Source of the DNA: Diorhabda sublineata
Lineage: Eukaryota; Arthropoda; Insecta; Coleoptera; Chrysomelidae
Length of the DNA: 64,000 nucleotides
Direction of reading: 5' to 3'
Assembly: GCF_026230105.1 (NCBI RefSeq)
Contig: NC_079475.1
Span: forward strand, 31,556,086-31,620,085
Shown: one piece after another, positions 1 to 12,060 of the stretch
Layout: every line of letters begins with the position of its first letter
How positions within the stretch are numbered: position 1 is the first letter of the stretch
The notes under the pieces: model-generated
Told to the model about the DNA's origin: nothing
What the model saw: the letters and a program-made list of their open reading frames with translations, nothing else
The model's database searches: none
Program-made: the position numbers and the translations under genes

Positions 1-159
1 GTGGCGCCATCTATGAAGTGCAAAGGAAAAAATTTACTCTGTAAACTAAACTAATCGTACAACTAACAACAAGCAACGTTGATGATCAGTTTATTAATAA
101 TTATTAATTATTGAGACCATTAATTTAAATAATAACTATCATATCATTTAAGTTGGACC

Positions 160-163
<4 letters not shown>

Positions 164-234
<71 letters not shown>
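164..234. repeat. (TA)n microsatellite
   Basis: An uninterrupted TA dinucleotide tract of about 71 bp. The apparent reading frame across it is only alternating Tyr-Ile and is not a gene. Confidence 0.97.
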
Positions 235-238
<4 letters not shown>

Positions 239-780
239 ACTTTCATGAATATCAGTTGACACTGAATTTTTATATATTCAGATTTTTTCAATAAACAAAT
301 TAACTGACTATCTAATAAATAAAAGTACTTATACAAAACATCGTAACCTGTCAACTGATGACTACAGTTGATGATATGATCAAAAATTATGCAGAAGAGT
401 CCTTTTGACCGAAAATTTCATGACAAAAATTGATTAAAATACTTTAGTCATTCTAAGGAAGGACAATACAGAAGTATATATTCAAATATTCTTGAAACGA
501 AAGTATTGCTGCGATAGAAATCACAATATAGTAGGGTGACGGTTTAGAAAAAAAAACCTAATCAATAAATGATTAATTAATAAGCAAAATTGATATATAC
601 TCGTATGATCAAACAGCAGTAATATGTCAACAGAAAGAGATAACATTGTGTTCAGTCGAAATAGAGTGATTGGTATGGAAAACTAATCATTACATTCTTT
701 CTTTAAAATTCAAACCATTATATTTGAATTCACAGTTTATGAGAAAGTTAATGAGAGCTATCATATTTTCACATTATTCA
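235..780. other. AT-rich stretch without a recognisable gene
   Basis: No frame of useful length, no recognised element, no splice-bounded exon seen. Confidence 0.55.
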
Positions 781-1095
781 ATTACTCAATGCAGTTTTAG
801 AAAGGAAAAGAGTATGACAAAGAAATGAATAATATTAACAACAAAATTGAAGTTATTGGGAAACTGAACAAACCTTAGCCCAGAGGCAGCAAGAAAAATT
901 GTTTGAAAATTTGATTTAAACTATTACAACCTCAAATTACTCGATGTAGTATCTCCAAGAAAAGGAGTGGTACAAAGAAATGCAAACAGTCAAGAATTGA
1001 ATTTTCTATTAGTATTCCAAATTATTGAGAACTTTTAAGCTTTAACAGACCTCAGCCCCAAGGCAGTGAGAAGTGTGAGTGAAAGTCTAATGAGA
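781..1095. repeat. Diverged two-copy tandem repeat
   Basis: Two copies of a unit of about 155-170 bp follow each other. Copy 1 begins at 781 with ATTACTCAATGCAG and copy 2 at 936 with ATTACTCGATGTAG. Each then has an AAG/GAG run with ACAAAGAAATG and, near its end, a shared CC(T/C)(T/C)AGCCC(A/C)(G/A)AGGCAG block (about 873 and 1049). Divergence is substantial, so the duplication is old. No coding capacity is visible. Confidence 0.6.
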
Positions 1096-1542
1096 ACTTG
1101 CCTCAACTCCATATGTCTCAGAGCCAAAGAAAGCAACGGAATTCAAGTGGAAATAAAATCAAAGGCCAAACATTAGCATTGTTCAGAACTGTGAAATACG
1201 CTGAAGAGGGGTACTAACTACAAAAGGGTGCAAGAAATATCATCATAGAGAATGGAATGATGTATTAATTAAGATAAACAAGTATGTATATTCAATGGAG
1301 AAAGATATGTTTGAATTGACTTGAGTATTGAGGTGAACATTATTGTTGTACGGTTCATTGATTATTTGAAAATCTAATCAATTGCAGATGTCTAACCTAA
1401 ACTCTTGTTCGTGGATTCCTTATTAAACTAAAGTTATGTTTATCAAATCTAAGATTATTTATTAACAAGTTTTGTCAATGTAGATTGTAATACAATTCAT
1501 TTAATTTATTTTATATATACCATATTTGGAGAATTATAGTTT
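1096..1542. other. No recognisable feature
   Basis: AT-rich sequence with scattered stops in all frames; nothing identified. Confidence 0.5.
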
Positions 1543-1583
1543 CTCAATTTTCTCCTCTCAGCTATTGAGAGGAGAAAATTGAG
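1543..1583. repeat. Perfect 18-bp inverted repeat (hairpin)
   Basis: The arm at 1543-1560 (CTCAATTTTCTCCTCTCA) is repeated exactly as its reverse complement at 1566-1583, separated by the 5-nt loop GCTAT. An RNA from either strand could form a very stable stem. It lies in plain AT-rich sequence with no neighbouring gene. It could be a tiny foldback remnant, a replication-generated palindrome or part of a small-RNA precursor; the sequence alone does not decide. Confidence 0.9.
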
Positions 1584-3945
1584 CATACGGCTACAGACGA
1601 TTTAATGCTCTTCATATATTATCAAATTTATGTTAATTGTGACGACAACCTCGTGTTAGTAAGACATATCCTGTAATGAACATAATAGAAACATTGTGCA
1701 ACAAATTTCTTAGGAAACAAACAGAACAGAACGAACTTGAATAAAATATCGTGAAAAAAATTCGAATTGTGTACAATAAATACTTAACGAAATGTTCTTG
1801 TATCAACTTTTTTCAACTATAACATATCATATCAGTATAATGATTATCGACTGGTGGTATCTAAGTTGAATTAGTTAATAATTCTACAAACTGTTTTTTA
1901 AAACCGTCTAATGAACTATTTTATCCACTATTTATATGTTCGGAAATTTATGGCTTATGTTCGTGTAATAATTATGCACCAGAAAGTTTATATTCAAACA
2001 TCAAACTTTTACGGAAGTTCAAACTGATGATCTATAATTTTAACAGTCCTATATCAATGAGGAAAATAATTTAAATCTTTCTGTTGAAGATTTATTTGAT
2101 CAATAATCTTTGGTGATATGAAAAATAAAATGGGTGGTTTCAGATAATACTGTGAATTCTTATTATGATATTTTCATGCCTGCAATTTTCCAGGTAATTT
2201 TTGAGTGCATAAATCATATTGACTCCTTTTTTGACATATCACTTTTGAAAAATATGATACATTCATTATTTTCATTTCTAGCTCGTTTTGTTCTTATTAC
2301 TAAACGTGACAAATATACAAGAATTTATCTATCACGCAACTAACATACATTTATAATTTATCACCCAATTTTATTTATAAATATACTTGCGTGCATAGAA
2401 ATTGGCCCACTGTAAACTTTTGACTTCAACTATATTTTTTTCTTTACTATATATACACCAAAAAATATATATTCTCAAAGACAATTTAATATGCTTATTT
2501 CTTAACAATATTACATAACACTATACATATGTTTTATTGTAATAGCCTGATATCTGGTCATCACTTTTACTTTTGCCCATTTTCAAGATTTCCACTATTG
2601 CATAAAGTTTTCTTCCTTCATTATTCTTCAAGAGTACTTAATGCACATACATTTCAATTGATGCTTTTTCTTCAGGAATTATAGCTGAAGCTGTTCTCTT
2701 ATACAATTATTTTGAATATGTTACTTTCTTGGGATCCCTAATTCTTCTTGTAAATACTGTATTCCAATCATTTGTAATTTTGTCTTCGTCTCTATGGTAA
2801 CAACCCATCTTACACTCCTATATGTTGAAATAGATTTGAAAGTTTCTAGAAGTTTTTGTTTTCTTTGACTTTTCTGTACTGCATAATAATTATTTACTTT
2901 TTACTTTAATTTACTTTTAATGCGTGCAATAATCTCGTTATTCTTCTTTCCTCAAGTATTCCCAAATATTCAACTCCACACATTTACTGTAATTATTCTT
3001 CGTGTATTGATATTTTTGTTTTCACGTCTCTTAACTATTCATTGCTTTTGTTTTCTAATTAAAGAAGCCCTTTTCCACACGTACAGATCTTTCATTGCAC
3101 ATAATTTATTTTAGTGAATACCTACAATTAAGTCTTCAGCAGAGTCTACTCAAAGACATTTGTAAATTCAATATTTTTGTCGTGAATATCGTTAATTCTT
3201 TTAGCATTTCGACCGTTATTTCTACTTCATTTGTATATATTTTCTATACCCTCTATAAAAGTCTCCTCCCTTCCTAGCGCCTAATTGCAGATTGGAGATT
3301 CTGTCTTTTTACAAAATAGCAATATATATACTTCTATATTGTTTCTCTATTTTCTGATGTTTTTCTCACAGTGAATATGTGACCTTTAACACCTAACAAG
3401 CTCTCTCTGATTCTTCTAGTTGATATTCTATCATATTTTTTAATATTGTTACAAGAATCACTAATGAACTTTTAACACTTCATCATGCATCCAAAGTTTG
3501 AATTGTCTTTATTATCGTTTGTCTAGCAAAAAGGCAATAAGCTTCTCAATTCTTATTTAGACAAAAATAGCAATCGTCCTGATGGTTCCGAGATACAGGT
3601 ACATCGAACTTAAGACACTTCATTTTCAGTTATCGCAAATGTTCAACACATAAGAAATGTGACCAACAAGATTTATTATGATCTCAGAAATGAATGCAAA
3701 AACAGGTGAAATACCCTCTTTTAGAAATATTAGGAACCGGAACATTATCATTGAGATATGTTATTAGATTTTCAAGACAATTTATTTGGCCTGTATTATT
3801 TGTCATTAGAATAAATCAACTTTTAATTCATGTCATTCGCAGAGGCAATTATTTTATTACAGTATATTAATATATGAAACGCAATGGGTGAGTCAAATAC
3901 TTAACTCATAAAATTGCTTTGCTACAAATATAAGTTGGAACGTAT
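1584..3945. other. T-rich intergenic or intronic stretch
   Basis: Roughly 2350-3500 is markedly T-rich on the plus strand. The open frames in it (for example 2134-2343 and 2920-3277) are hydrophobic by composition and match nothing I recognise. The T/A strand asymmetry may reflect an eroded retroelement read on the minus strand, but no motif was secured. Confidence 0.45.
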
Positions 3946-4405
<460 letters not shown>

Positions 4406-4864
4406 CTGAAAAACTCGTATAGTAAGTATACAAATCAACACTCATATTGTGTCTAATACACTCCCTCAAGAAGAACGGTCGGATTTGTCATTAGACTGTA
4501 GGATCCTTCTATTTATGGTACAATAACGGTAATTGTCAGAGATCGTCCGAATCTTAAGATGGCACAATAATAATTGATATAAGTTCAGTAACAAAAAAAA
4601 AATAAAAAGTCGAGCCCAAATGTAAGAGCGCACATGCTACATATCGTCAATTTATGTGCTTATATATGGATATACATATCGATATATACACTGCGACCCA
4701 GAAGATCTTCTTTTCATGCTGAAGCACTAGTAATGCTCAATGTTTATAGCTAAGCTGGTAATCTGAACCCTTTTAGAAAATTGTGATAAGACTCTAGTTG
4801 CCAAGGTTTATCTTTTTCTGTTTCATACTCCCTATATGTAGTTCTAAAAACTGTGCGTTTTTCA
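4406..4864. other. No secured feature
   Basis: Possibly continues a minus-strand LINE relic from 4865-5050 (it would be the sequence 3' of the RNase H domain), but no motif here is convincing. Confidence 0.4.
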
Positions 4865-5050
4865 GGTGGCAATACCTCGACAATATTGTTCAACTGATTT
4901 TTTTCCAAGACTAAATTCTTTCCTAGTATTCTTCCAATTGTGTTTTAGCCGATTCCATAGAGAGGTTCGGGTCCTATTAAAGGCTTATCCAGCATGTCTG
5001 TCTTTTATTTCATTCCCTTCCACTCTCAGAACCCTTTCTGCCCTCTCTGC
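4865..5050 (-). pseudogene. LINE fragment: end of RNase H domain
   Basis: On the minus strand the translation gives GNEIKDRHAG and, after a frameshift, PLIGPEPLYGIG. This matches the C-terminal RNase H signature of non-LTR retrotransposons (G-N-E-x-A-D followed by P-F-x-G-P-E-P). The same block occurs at 36.40-36.49 kb, so the two fragments belong to one LINE family. Reverse transcriptase and endonuclease are absent, so this is a short, dead 3' piece. Frameshifted; no start codon is meaningful. Confidence 0.6.
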
Positions 5051-6589
5051 ATACGCTACTTAAAGTATAATCAACATAAACACCCCACTTAACTTTGAAA
5101 TAAATAATCTATAATATGAGTTTTGCTAATTATTTGAGACTATCAAGTAACTATAAAGAACTGCACTTTTCGAATGCAAATTGATGCATAGGGTTACGAA
5201 CAATATATTTGATTGTTTTCAAAGTTAGAAATAGATATTATTGATTTTATTCCATTTCATACAAACATACTAGTATAAAGCACTATAATGAATCAGGGAA
5301 CAAATGAAAGTTTTTCTTAATCATGAAATGAGTTTCACAATTGATTTTACCTATCTGTGTCTAAAATTTCGAATCCTGTTTCCCATAAACTGCTTATTTG
5401 CAATCGCACTACTCTAACGTGAAAGCTAGTTTTAACAACTTTGATTGTGTAGTAGTTGTCGTTCTAGTTCCAGTATAAAGAGAACTATTTTTATGACAAA
5501 TTTCTACAAAAATTGCCCCGTGAAATGAGGAGTAAAACAATTCTATATTTATCTAAATATATAATGAACCTAATTAGTCTTCCTACTCAATGGAATGAGT
5601 CAAATTATCTGAAATGGTTTGTAAGAAAAGAATGATGGGAATGTATTTCCTTTCAAAATCACAGAAGTAGGTCTCACTTTTGTATTAGAGTGTACTTGGA
5701 TATGATTTATGATTGAGTATTAAAATTCCAACTATTGTTTTTAGAATATTGATTATCCTCACGACAAACCAACATTATACCGAAAAAAAGCTAAATTACT
5801 CGATATAATATATTCTTCTTTATAAATCTGCGTTATTTTAACGTAAGCTACACATAAATTGATTCGACCATAATGGTATTTACGATAAGAGAAGTCAATT
5901 ACTACTTATCCAACAAACTAAAAATGAAATAAGTGAACTACAGTATTGCCAAATAAAACTCTCAAAATCAAGCGCTAGTAATGGAAGAATCTGATTATTC
6001 ATAATATTCTAATTTTATTATAATTGAAATGGATGTTTTATTGTGTTCTATACATAACTCCTATTTTTTATATTTGATGAAAGCAAAACTCGTATTGTGA
6101 TAATGGCTATCTTCACCAGTGAATTGATAACAACTACTACTACTATCAATAACATTTTTGATTGAAAAATATGATTCTCTCAAGCAGCTTCTTTCTTTTC
6201 TTTATCCATTCTAACTTCATTACAGTACGTAGTACGTATCTAATTCCAAAGGTTACAATGTTAGAAGTTTATGCTCTTTTCCACAAAAAAATCCACTGTT
6301 ACTTCCTAAATCAGTTATTTTAAGAATCTGTCGATAAACATTCTAAAACAGCTCCTCGACTTCTTGTGATACTAGTATCAACCCATACTTCTTTAAATTC
6401 TTGTTGTATACGTAAATAGTATATCCGAATTTATTCTGGTATTTCACGGATATGAGATTCGGATGATTACTTGCTGCCTTGGCATGCGATTCATTTGTAC
6501 AAAAATGGTGAATTTGTGCAATTATTTGCATAAAGTTGCATCGATGATTATCTATGACTGTTGACGTGAATTCCGTAAGATTGAGGCAT
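5051..6589. other. No recognisable feature
   Basis: AT-rich sequence. The minus-strand frame at 6343-6699 partly overlaps the antisense of the mariner relic and is not regarded as a gene. Confidence 0.5.
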
Positions 6590-7335
6590 TTTTTTTTAAT
6601 TTGCATCCATTCAATATGGCAATATTTGGATACCATATAATTTGACGATTGCTCAAATAAAAGCTCCTGTTGATGCAAAGAATCATTGGAAACATCCAAT
6701 CGCGGTGGTTCAAAAGACGTCTATAAATCATGGATATATAAATTTCAACCTTAAACTAAACAACAATCAACTGTATACGTCTTCCAAGACGAGTCAAGTC
6801 CAACAAAAGTTGTTCACGTATGAAGCACTTCAAAGCACATGGTCGTCTGTTTCATAAATTGAATTAAATAACTGGATATGTGGCCATAGTTTAATCAGAG
6901 CAAGATAGAACGGTAAATTCTGAATGGTACACCAGGATTTGTTTGCCAGATGTGTTGGTAAAAATCAGGGAAACCAATCGTACATCAGTTCAAACAAAAA
7001 CGTTTTTGAACAATGAAAACATCTAATTGAGAGGTCATCCGCTGTTGAGTCCTTGTTTGGCACCTAATGATTTCTTCTTATTCCCGCAGATCAAAAATAA
7101 ATTAAGAAGTCAACGTTTTTCTACGTCTGAAGAAGCGGTTACTGCATTCAAATCACATGTTTTGGGTATACGTCAATCGGAATGGGAAAAATGCTTCGAC
7201 AATTGATTCAAACGCATGCAAGTGTATCAATTTCTATGGAAAATATTCTGAAAAACATTAAAGTCATGTCCAATTATAAACATTTGTTTTTATTTGTCTA
7301 TTACAAAACTTAAATAGGAAACCTCGTATTATGAA
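6590..7335 (+). pseudogene. mariner transposase relic, copy 1
   Basis: Broken transposase of a mariner (Tc1/mariner DD34D family) element. In order, over three frames: WIPYNLTIAQIKAPVDAK (around 6627-6680), RGGSKDVYKSWIYKFQP (around 6699-6750), VYVFQDESSPTKVV (around 6774), a central RTVNSEWYTRICLPDVL block (around 6912), then HPLLSPCLAPNDFFLFPQIK (around 7035) and EWEKCFDN (around 7180). The residues holding the first catalytic Asp (normally TGDExW) are missing between DVYK and SWIY, and the second Asp region is eroded to NNEN. The third acidic position in the PYSPDLAP motif reads PCLAP. Multiple stops are present. AACCTCGTATTA near 7320 probably marks the 3' TIR. Confidence 0.88.
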
Positions 7336-8605
7336 ACAACCCCCTTAGTAATATTATCAACTGAACAGATTCTTGTTCTTCTAAATGTATCTGTGGTACC
7401 CAAGCCTAGTTACATTTTTTCCGATTCTATAAGCATGTGATACTCCTATCATCATTTCACAACAACTTACTGCTTCCGTATATGAAAATTCATTAGTCAA
7501 ACAGTCCTAATTTAACATATTATTTATTTAGTTTTTAGTTTAGTCCTTTTTGTTGACGAGCAAATTTCAATGTATTCTTATCATCACTGGTTGTAATGGC
7601 TTATATACCTCTCCTCATTTTCCCAGAACTATTATTATTGTCCTCACTCCGTGTATTGAGCAAACAAAAATATGGAAATAAATCGTAACGAGAGTTTATA
7701 CTTTATAACTCATAATAATGGTTGTGAATGTTTTTATATAACGATAATACAGTTGACTAATTTCATGTTTAGTTTGTTACACCGTGAATAGAATTCATTC
7801 CATATATCGAATGTGTTTGGTATTTTTAATTAACAAATAGGTACATTTTATTTTTACGTCTAATAGATATACACATTCATTTCTATAAAACCAAAAGCCA
7901 ATACTTCTAATAAACAAAAAAATTGCTTGTAAATGGAATGGAAATTATATAAGCGAAAAATAAAATCTAGTTTTCTACGTCAATAATTCAACTTTAAATC
8001 TGAAATACATCAATTTTATCATCGTAAAATGAATCCAGGGAATCACAGAATTGAAATATTATAATAGGATAATGTCAATAGAAGAATCTATACGAAGATT
8101 CCAGGGTATATGAATCCTTGACGTAGTTAAAAAATCATTACCTCAAAATTTTTCACTTTATTCGCCTTCGATTTCAGTTTTTAACTCTGAATTGCTGTTT
8201 TATTGATCCCTAATGTTTGTTAATGTCAATCTCTTTTCTGAACTAGTAACCAGAATCTACTGATTGAGTGGTAATCAAACTTTTGGGAAAATCATCATTC
8301 GCTGAATTTGTCAAATTAACAAATCACAAATAATACACTTTTCAGGCATGATACCAGTAATTTTACTTGTTAAAATTTGTGGTACTATAAATAATTGACA
8401 TATTATTCAGTTTCTATATAATTTTCCTCTATGGTATGTTAGTTAATGACGTATATTTCTGTTTATTTCAATAGAATTCTTGTGCATCAGTTATTTTTTA
8501 ATCTCAAAATCAGTTAATTAGAAATGTTTGTTCTCTAGTTCTCCCCATATGTACCCCATTGCCTGATATTGAAATCAATATTTTTCTGTAAATTTCCATT
8601 TTCAC
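7336..8605. other. No recognisable feature
   Basis: AT-rich, stops in all frames, nothing identified. Confidence 0.5.
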
Positions 8606-8720
8606 ATGGCATCTAAAAAAACAAGAAGCAGATATAAATGTTCTCAATCAGAGGAGCAAATGTAACAAGCGATAACTGCTGACATGTAGACGCATATCAG
8701 GGTGAAATTTAGAAGCCAGA
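8606..8720 (+). pseudogene. Possible pogo/psq-type helix-turn-helix start (weak)
   Basis: An ATG at 8606 begins MASKKTRSRYKCSQSEEQM, then a stop, then QAITADM. The S-E-E-Q-M-x-Q-A-I pattern is like the first helix of psq/pogo transposase DNA-binding domains (W-s-E-E-x-M-x-x-A-I). No downstream DDE domain was found, and the resemblance covers about 30 residues only, so this may be coincidence. Confidence 0.2.
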
Positions 8721-9035
8721 TTGGAAAACTGACAGGATTAACAGTCAAACAGAAAGGGGTATTTGCCAAAATTCACCACAGCTTTCTAAAATGTTTTATG
8801 TATTAACCTGTGCAATAAAGACGTCGAATAGCTATCTCTCTATCATGTATTCAATATTTAGTATCTTTAATTGAGCTTTAGCAAACCTCAACTAACAGTT
8901 AGAAGTCGTAACATGAACATAAAATTCAACCACTGGATGTTAATTTTTTCAGTATTAAAGAAGCCTTCCGTATTTTAGAAATTGCCTTCCATATTCGGGA
9001 ACCGTTTATGGTACAGCTTTGGGAAACAAAATTTT

Positions 9036-10245
9036 AACAAAAGTGATCTCGAGAAAAACCTGGAAATTATTTACAGAGTTGTAGGTCCACCGCTAGAGGG
9101 CGTAATTAAATACCAACAATTATAAAATGAATAATTTACAAATTTTGCCTAATTAAGATGCATTAAAACTATGATTATCGTATTCTTGAAAAAATTCAGC
9201 GTATATTTGGTTTTAAAAGTTTTAGTCAAATAAGACGTGGGGGAAAGCAGGAACTTTTGAAGAGAGCTCCTTTCTACCAATGTAAAAGTTATAATTTCGA
9301 AACAACCTAATGAGTAACGTTTATGCTAGAGGGCTCTATTTTTTTATTTTTTAAATCTAGCTATCCTTGAAAAATTTTGAATGGAAACGTACAATTTTAA
9401 TTGAGGAATATAAAAAAAGACCACATTAGCAACAGAATAGCGAAAACCGCATATCGATATCTTTTTCGTATCACGAGATATCCTGAGAAATGTGTAAATT
9501 TTAAGCATTTTCCTTTAAACATAAATTACTCCTGGTTGACTGAACGGATTTTAACATTTTTTGACTTCTCAAAATTGTCTTTTTTTGTTCTATTAATAAG
9601 AGTTCCAATTATTATGTCAATATTACTTATGCAGTCACCGGGAAACTGCGTTATGGAAATATATAAAAACAAACAGTGGGCTATGAAAAAACAAAACAAA
9701 AAGATATGTCTTGTTTCAAATTAAACCTAGTAATTTTTTCATTTACGTGTCATTACGATTTGTGTGCATTAAATTCGATATAAAATTCACTTAAATTTAT
9801 ATCTAAGATGATTCTTACAAACGAAGAAGCATTTGATATGATAGGCATTTACTTTGAATGTATGAGAAATGCTAATGTTGCTGCTAGGGTATATGCCATA
9901 CAATATCCCCAAAGACGTCATCCCGGTAGAAGAGTTTTTCGTCGACTCATACACTGTTTAATAACGACTGGAAATGTAAATTTTCCTGTATTTAGAAGAC
10001 GTGGCAAAAGGTCGTTCAGAGGAAAACCTGCATTTAAGTATTAGAGCAATAAGTAGAGTCACCGTTCAACGTATTTTGACAGGACACAGGTAATTTATGA
10101 TGTAAAAAGATAAGTTTCCTAATCAAAACATACCCGCATAATATTATTTGTGTGCATGGTTATATGTTAACATAGTAATGCCATCTAGCAGTGGACCTAC
10201 AACTCTGTAAATGATTTCCAAGTTTTTCTCAAGGTAATTTTTGTT
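9036..10245 (+). mobile_element. 1.2-kb DNA element with ~68-bp terminal inverted repeats
   Basis: Sequence at 9036-9103 recurs as its reverse complement at 10179-10245 with about ten mismatches or so; shared core TTTACAGAGTTGTAGGTCCA. Between the arms is a broken frame starting with a helix-turn-helix domain of the kind found at the N-terminus of some insect cut-and-paste transposases. The catalytic domain is missing, so this copy is non-autonomous. The exact element ends and target duplication were not determined because the arms may extend with lower similarity. Confidence 0.75.
9808..10095 (+). pseudogene. HTH (DUF4817-type) transposase N-terminus, truncated
   Basis: The frame 9808-10044 starts MILTNEEAFDMIGIYFECMR and includes NANVAARVYAIQYPQRRHPG. 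This fits the arthropod transposon-associated domain with the pattern (T)xEE-x-x-D-M-x-x-x-Y-x-E-C-x-x-N-x-x-A-A-x-x-Y-x-x-x-x-P-x-R-x-H-P, usually called DUF4817. After the stop at 10044, a shifted frame continues with ISRVTVQRILTGHR, resembling the second helix-turn-helix that follows it. No DDE catalytic domain follows before the right terminal repeat. The ATG at 9808 fits the family start. The role would be binding of element ends; this copy cannot encode a working protein. Confidence 0.65.
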
Positions 10246-10359
10246 ATAAGTAGTCATATTACTCGCTATAATTTCTTCGGTTAATTGCGAAATTGCAACT
10301 TTTCTAAACTGCTATGATGAAAACTGTTTTTTTATAATTTAATTTAATGAGAACACAGA

Positions 10360-10870
10360 CTGTCGAAAATACGGTGTCATCAAAATTCTGACGAAAGAGC
10401 AAGAAGAATTCGACATAAGCATTCTACATAGGATTATAACATCTTGAAAATATTTCAAGTGCCAATGAAATACGAATTGAATTAAGCTAGAGAAAAACGG
10501 ATCCAACGAACAAAGTCAATCAGCAGTGACAGAATTACTACAGTAAAAAGAAAACATAAAGAGAAGAGGTACCTTCTTTCTGCCTCAGAAATCTACACTA
10601 TACATAGACACAACAAGAATATCCATAAGCACAAGAATTAAGGAACATAAAGATAACTGCCGCTTGAAACACACCGACCGATTTTCTGCAACCTGATAAA
10701 CTCGTCCGTCAACTAAATGGCAAACAACACACCTTCACTCTCCGAAAGCCATCTTTGTCATCTTGTTGAAGATTTTCAAAATAAATTCCACGCACATACA
10801 GAGAGTTAAAACTACCCTCAAGTTGAAAACTTCTAGAAACCAGCACAATTCCAGACCTGTAGAGTGAAGT
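10360..10870 (+). pseudogene. Penelope-like element fragment (GIY-YIG region)
   Basis: Around 10596-10690 one frame reads LYIDTTRISISTRIKEHKDN. This is the pattern of the GIY-YIG endonuclease of Penelope-like retroelements (Y-I-G-x-T-x-R-S-I-x-T-R-x-K-E-H), with the Gly after Tyr-Ile changed to Asp. Flanking sequence shows only faint, frameshifted continuity. The reverse transcriptase portion is not visible. Two other fragments in the window (20.1 kb and 42.9 kb) belong to the same class but a different subfamily. Confidence 0.5.
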
Positions 10871-10999
10871 TTCCTACATCAGAGCCATCAAGTATCTTTC
10901 ATTCTCTTTCTATCTCTTTCTCTACGTCAGCATCTAGTAATTCGCTAGCAATCAATCTTATGGTCTCGTGTTGGCGAGCCGTCAAGAGTAAGAAAATTG

Positions 11000-11416
11000 A
11001 CCATAACTCACACCGCCTTTTTCTTCAATTGTCTTATCCGTTACGAACCTTGGATATTAACAAGGCCATTATTCTTTTTCTTATTTTATTTAATGCGATA
11101 AAGAGATGATACTCCAAACCACTAGCGTAGTTTGTGCAGCCATGAATGCCGTCTTTTCCTGGTCCCTCTTACTATCCAGCTTGCCTTGGACAATAAACTG
11201 CAAAATACGGTATTTGTCAAATCTTAGTATATGGCCAAAATACTCCAGTTTCCGTTTTTTAACTGTAAAGACGCCTTCCTCCACTTTCCTCCACCTAGTT
11301 ACTGCATAACTTCCATGTTGGTGATGTGCTCCGTCCAGGATATCTTCAAAATAAATACCAGTCCTTTTAAAGTAGCCTTAGTTGTGGTCCAAACCTCTAC
11401 ACCATAAAACAGAACA

Positions 11417-11483
<67 letters not shown>

Positions 11484-12060
11484 TAATTTTAGTTCTAAAG
11501 TACGAGCCATTGTTTCATCATATTATTAAACATAGCTAGAATTTTTTCTATCCGTTTCTGATGGCTTGTTCCTACCCGATCTATGTCTTGACCGTTTATC
11601 GTTAGATGCACTGGAGAATATTGACTTTTGCTAATAATAATATGTTTTGTTTTTGACTTAGTCAAGGAGAGTCCATATTTTTCACTGGTTGGGTATATTT
11701 TTGGCATAATATTTTGTAGCTCTTCATTGTTATTTCCTATAATTACTTTGTCGTCGGCATTTCTAATGTCTAATGCTTCTTCGTTGATTTTGATGCCTTC
11801 TGATAGTTTCGCCAGTACTTTTCTAAATATTTCTTCAGATTAAATGCTGAGTTGGAGATGCGACAGAATGCAAACACCTCTTGACAGCCACTAAGCGATT
11901 TACCTACTTTTATTTGTTTCCAGTATATAACGATCTTTTCCGTCAATGCCAGTATATTTAAGATCCTCGATAAGTTGTGCGTATTTGACATTATCGAAAG
12001 CCCTGAAGAAATTTGAAGAAATCGATAAAGCACAACATTTCAAAGATGTTTATGTTTCAC
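11000..12060 (-). pseudogene. LINE reverse transcriptase and C-terminus, interrupted by a TA tract
   Basis: Minus-strand relic of a non-LTR retrotransposon ORF2. Reading from high to low coordinates: a region corresponding to the G-x-x-L-S-P reverse transcriptase block (RGVCILS near 11870), the catalytic box as RNADDKVIIG (near 11750, expected [FY]ADD), then EKYGLSLTKSKTKHIIISK, INGQDIDRVGT, and after the microsatellite a YGVEVWT-like block (near 11390) and KKRKLEYFGHIL (near 11255). The C-terminus ends with WLHKLR-WFG-like residues near 11120. Several frameshifts and stops are present, so it is inactive. The domain order and C-terminal K-x-R-K-L-x-Y-x-G-H motif are typical of insect LINE ORF2 proteins; the clade is not assigned. 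Confidence 0.8.
11419..11479. repeat. (TA)n microsatellite inside a LINE relic
   Basis: About 61 bp of pure TA located between the region coding for the end of the reverse transcriptase thumb and the YGVEVW block of the flanking minus-strand LINE. It replaces part of that coding sequence. Confidence 0.97.
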
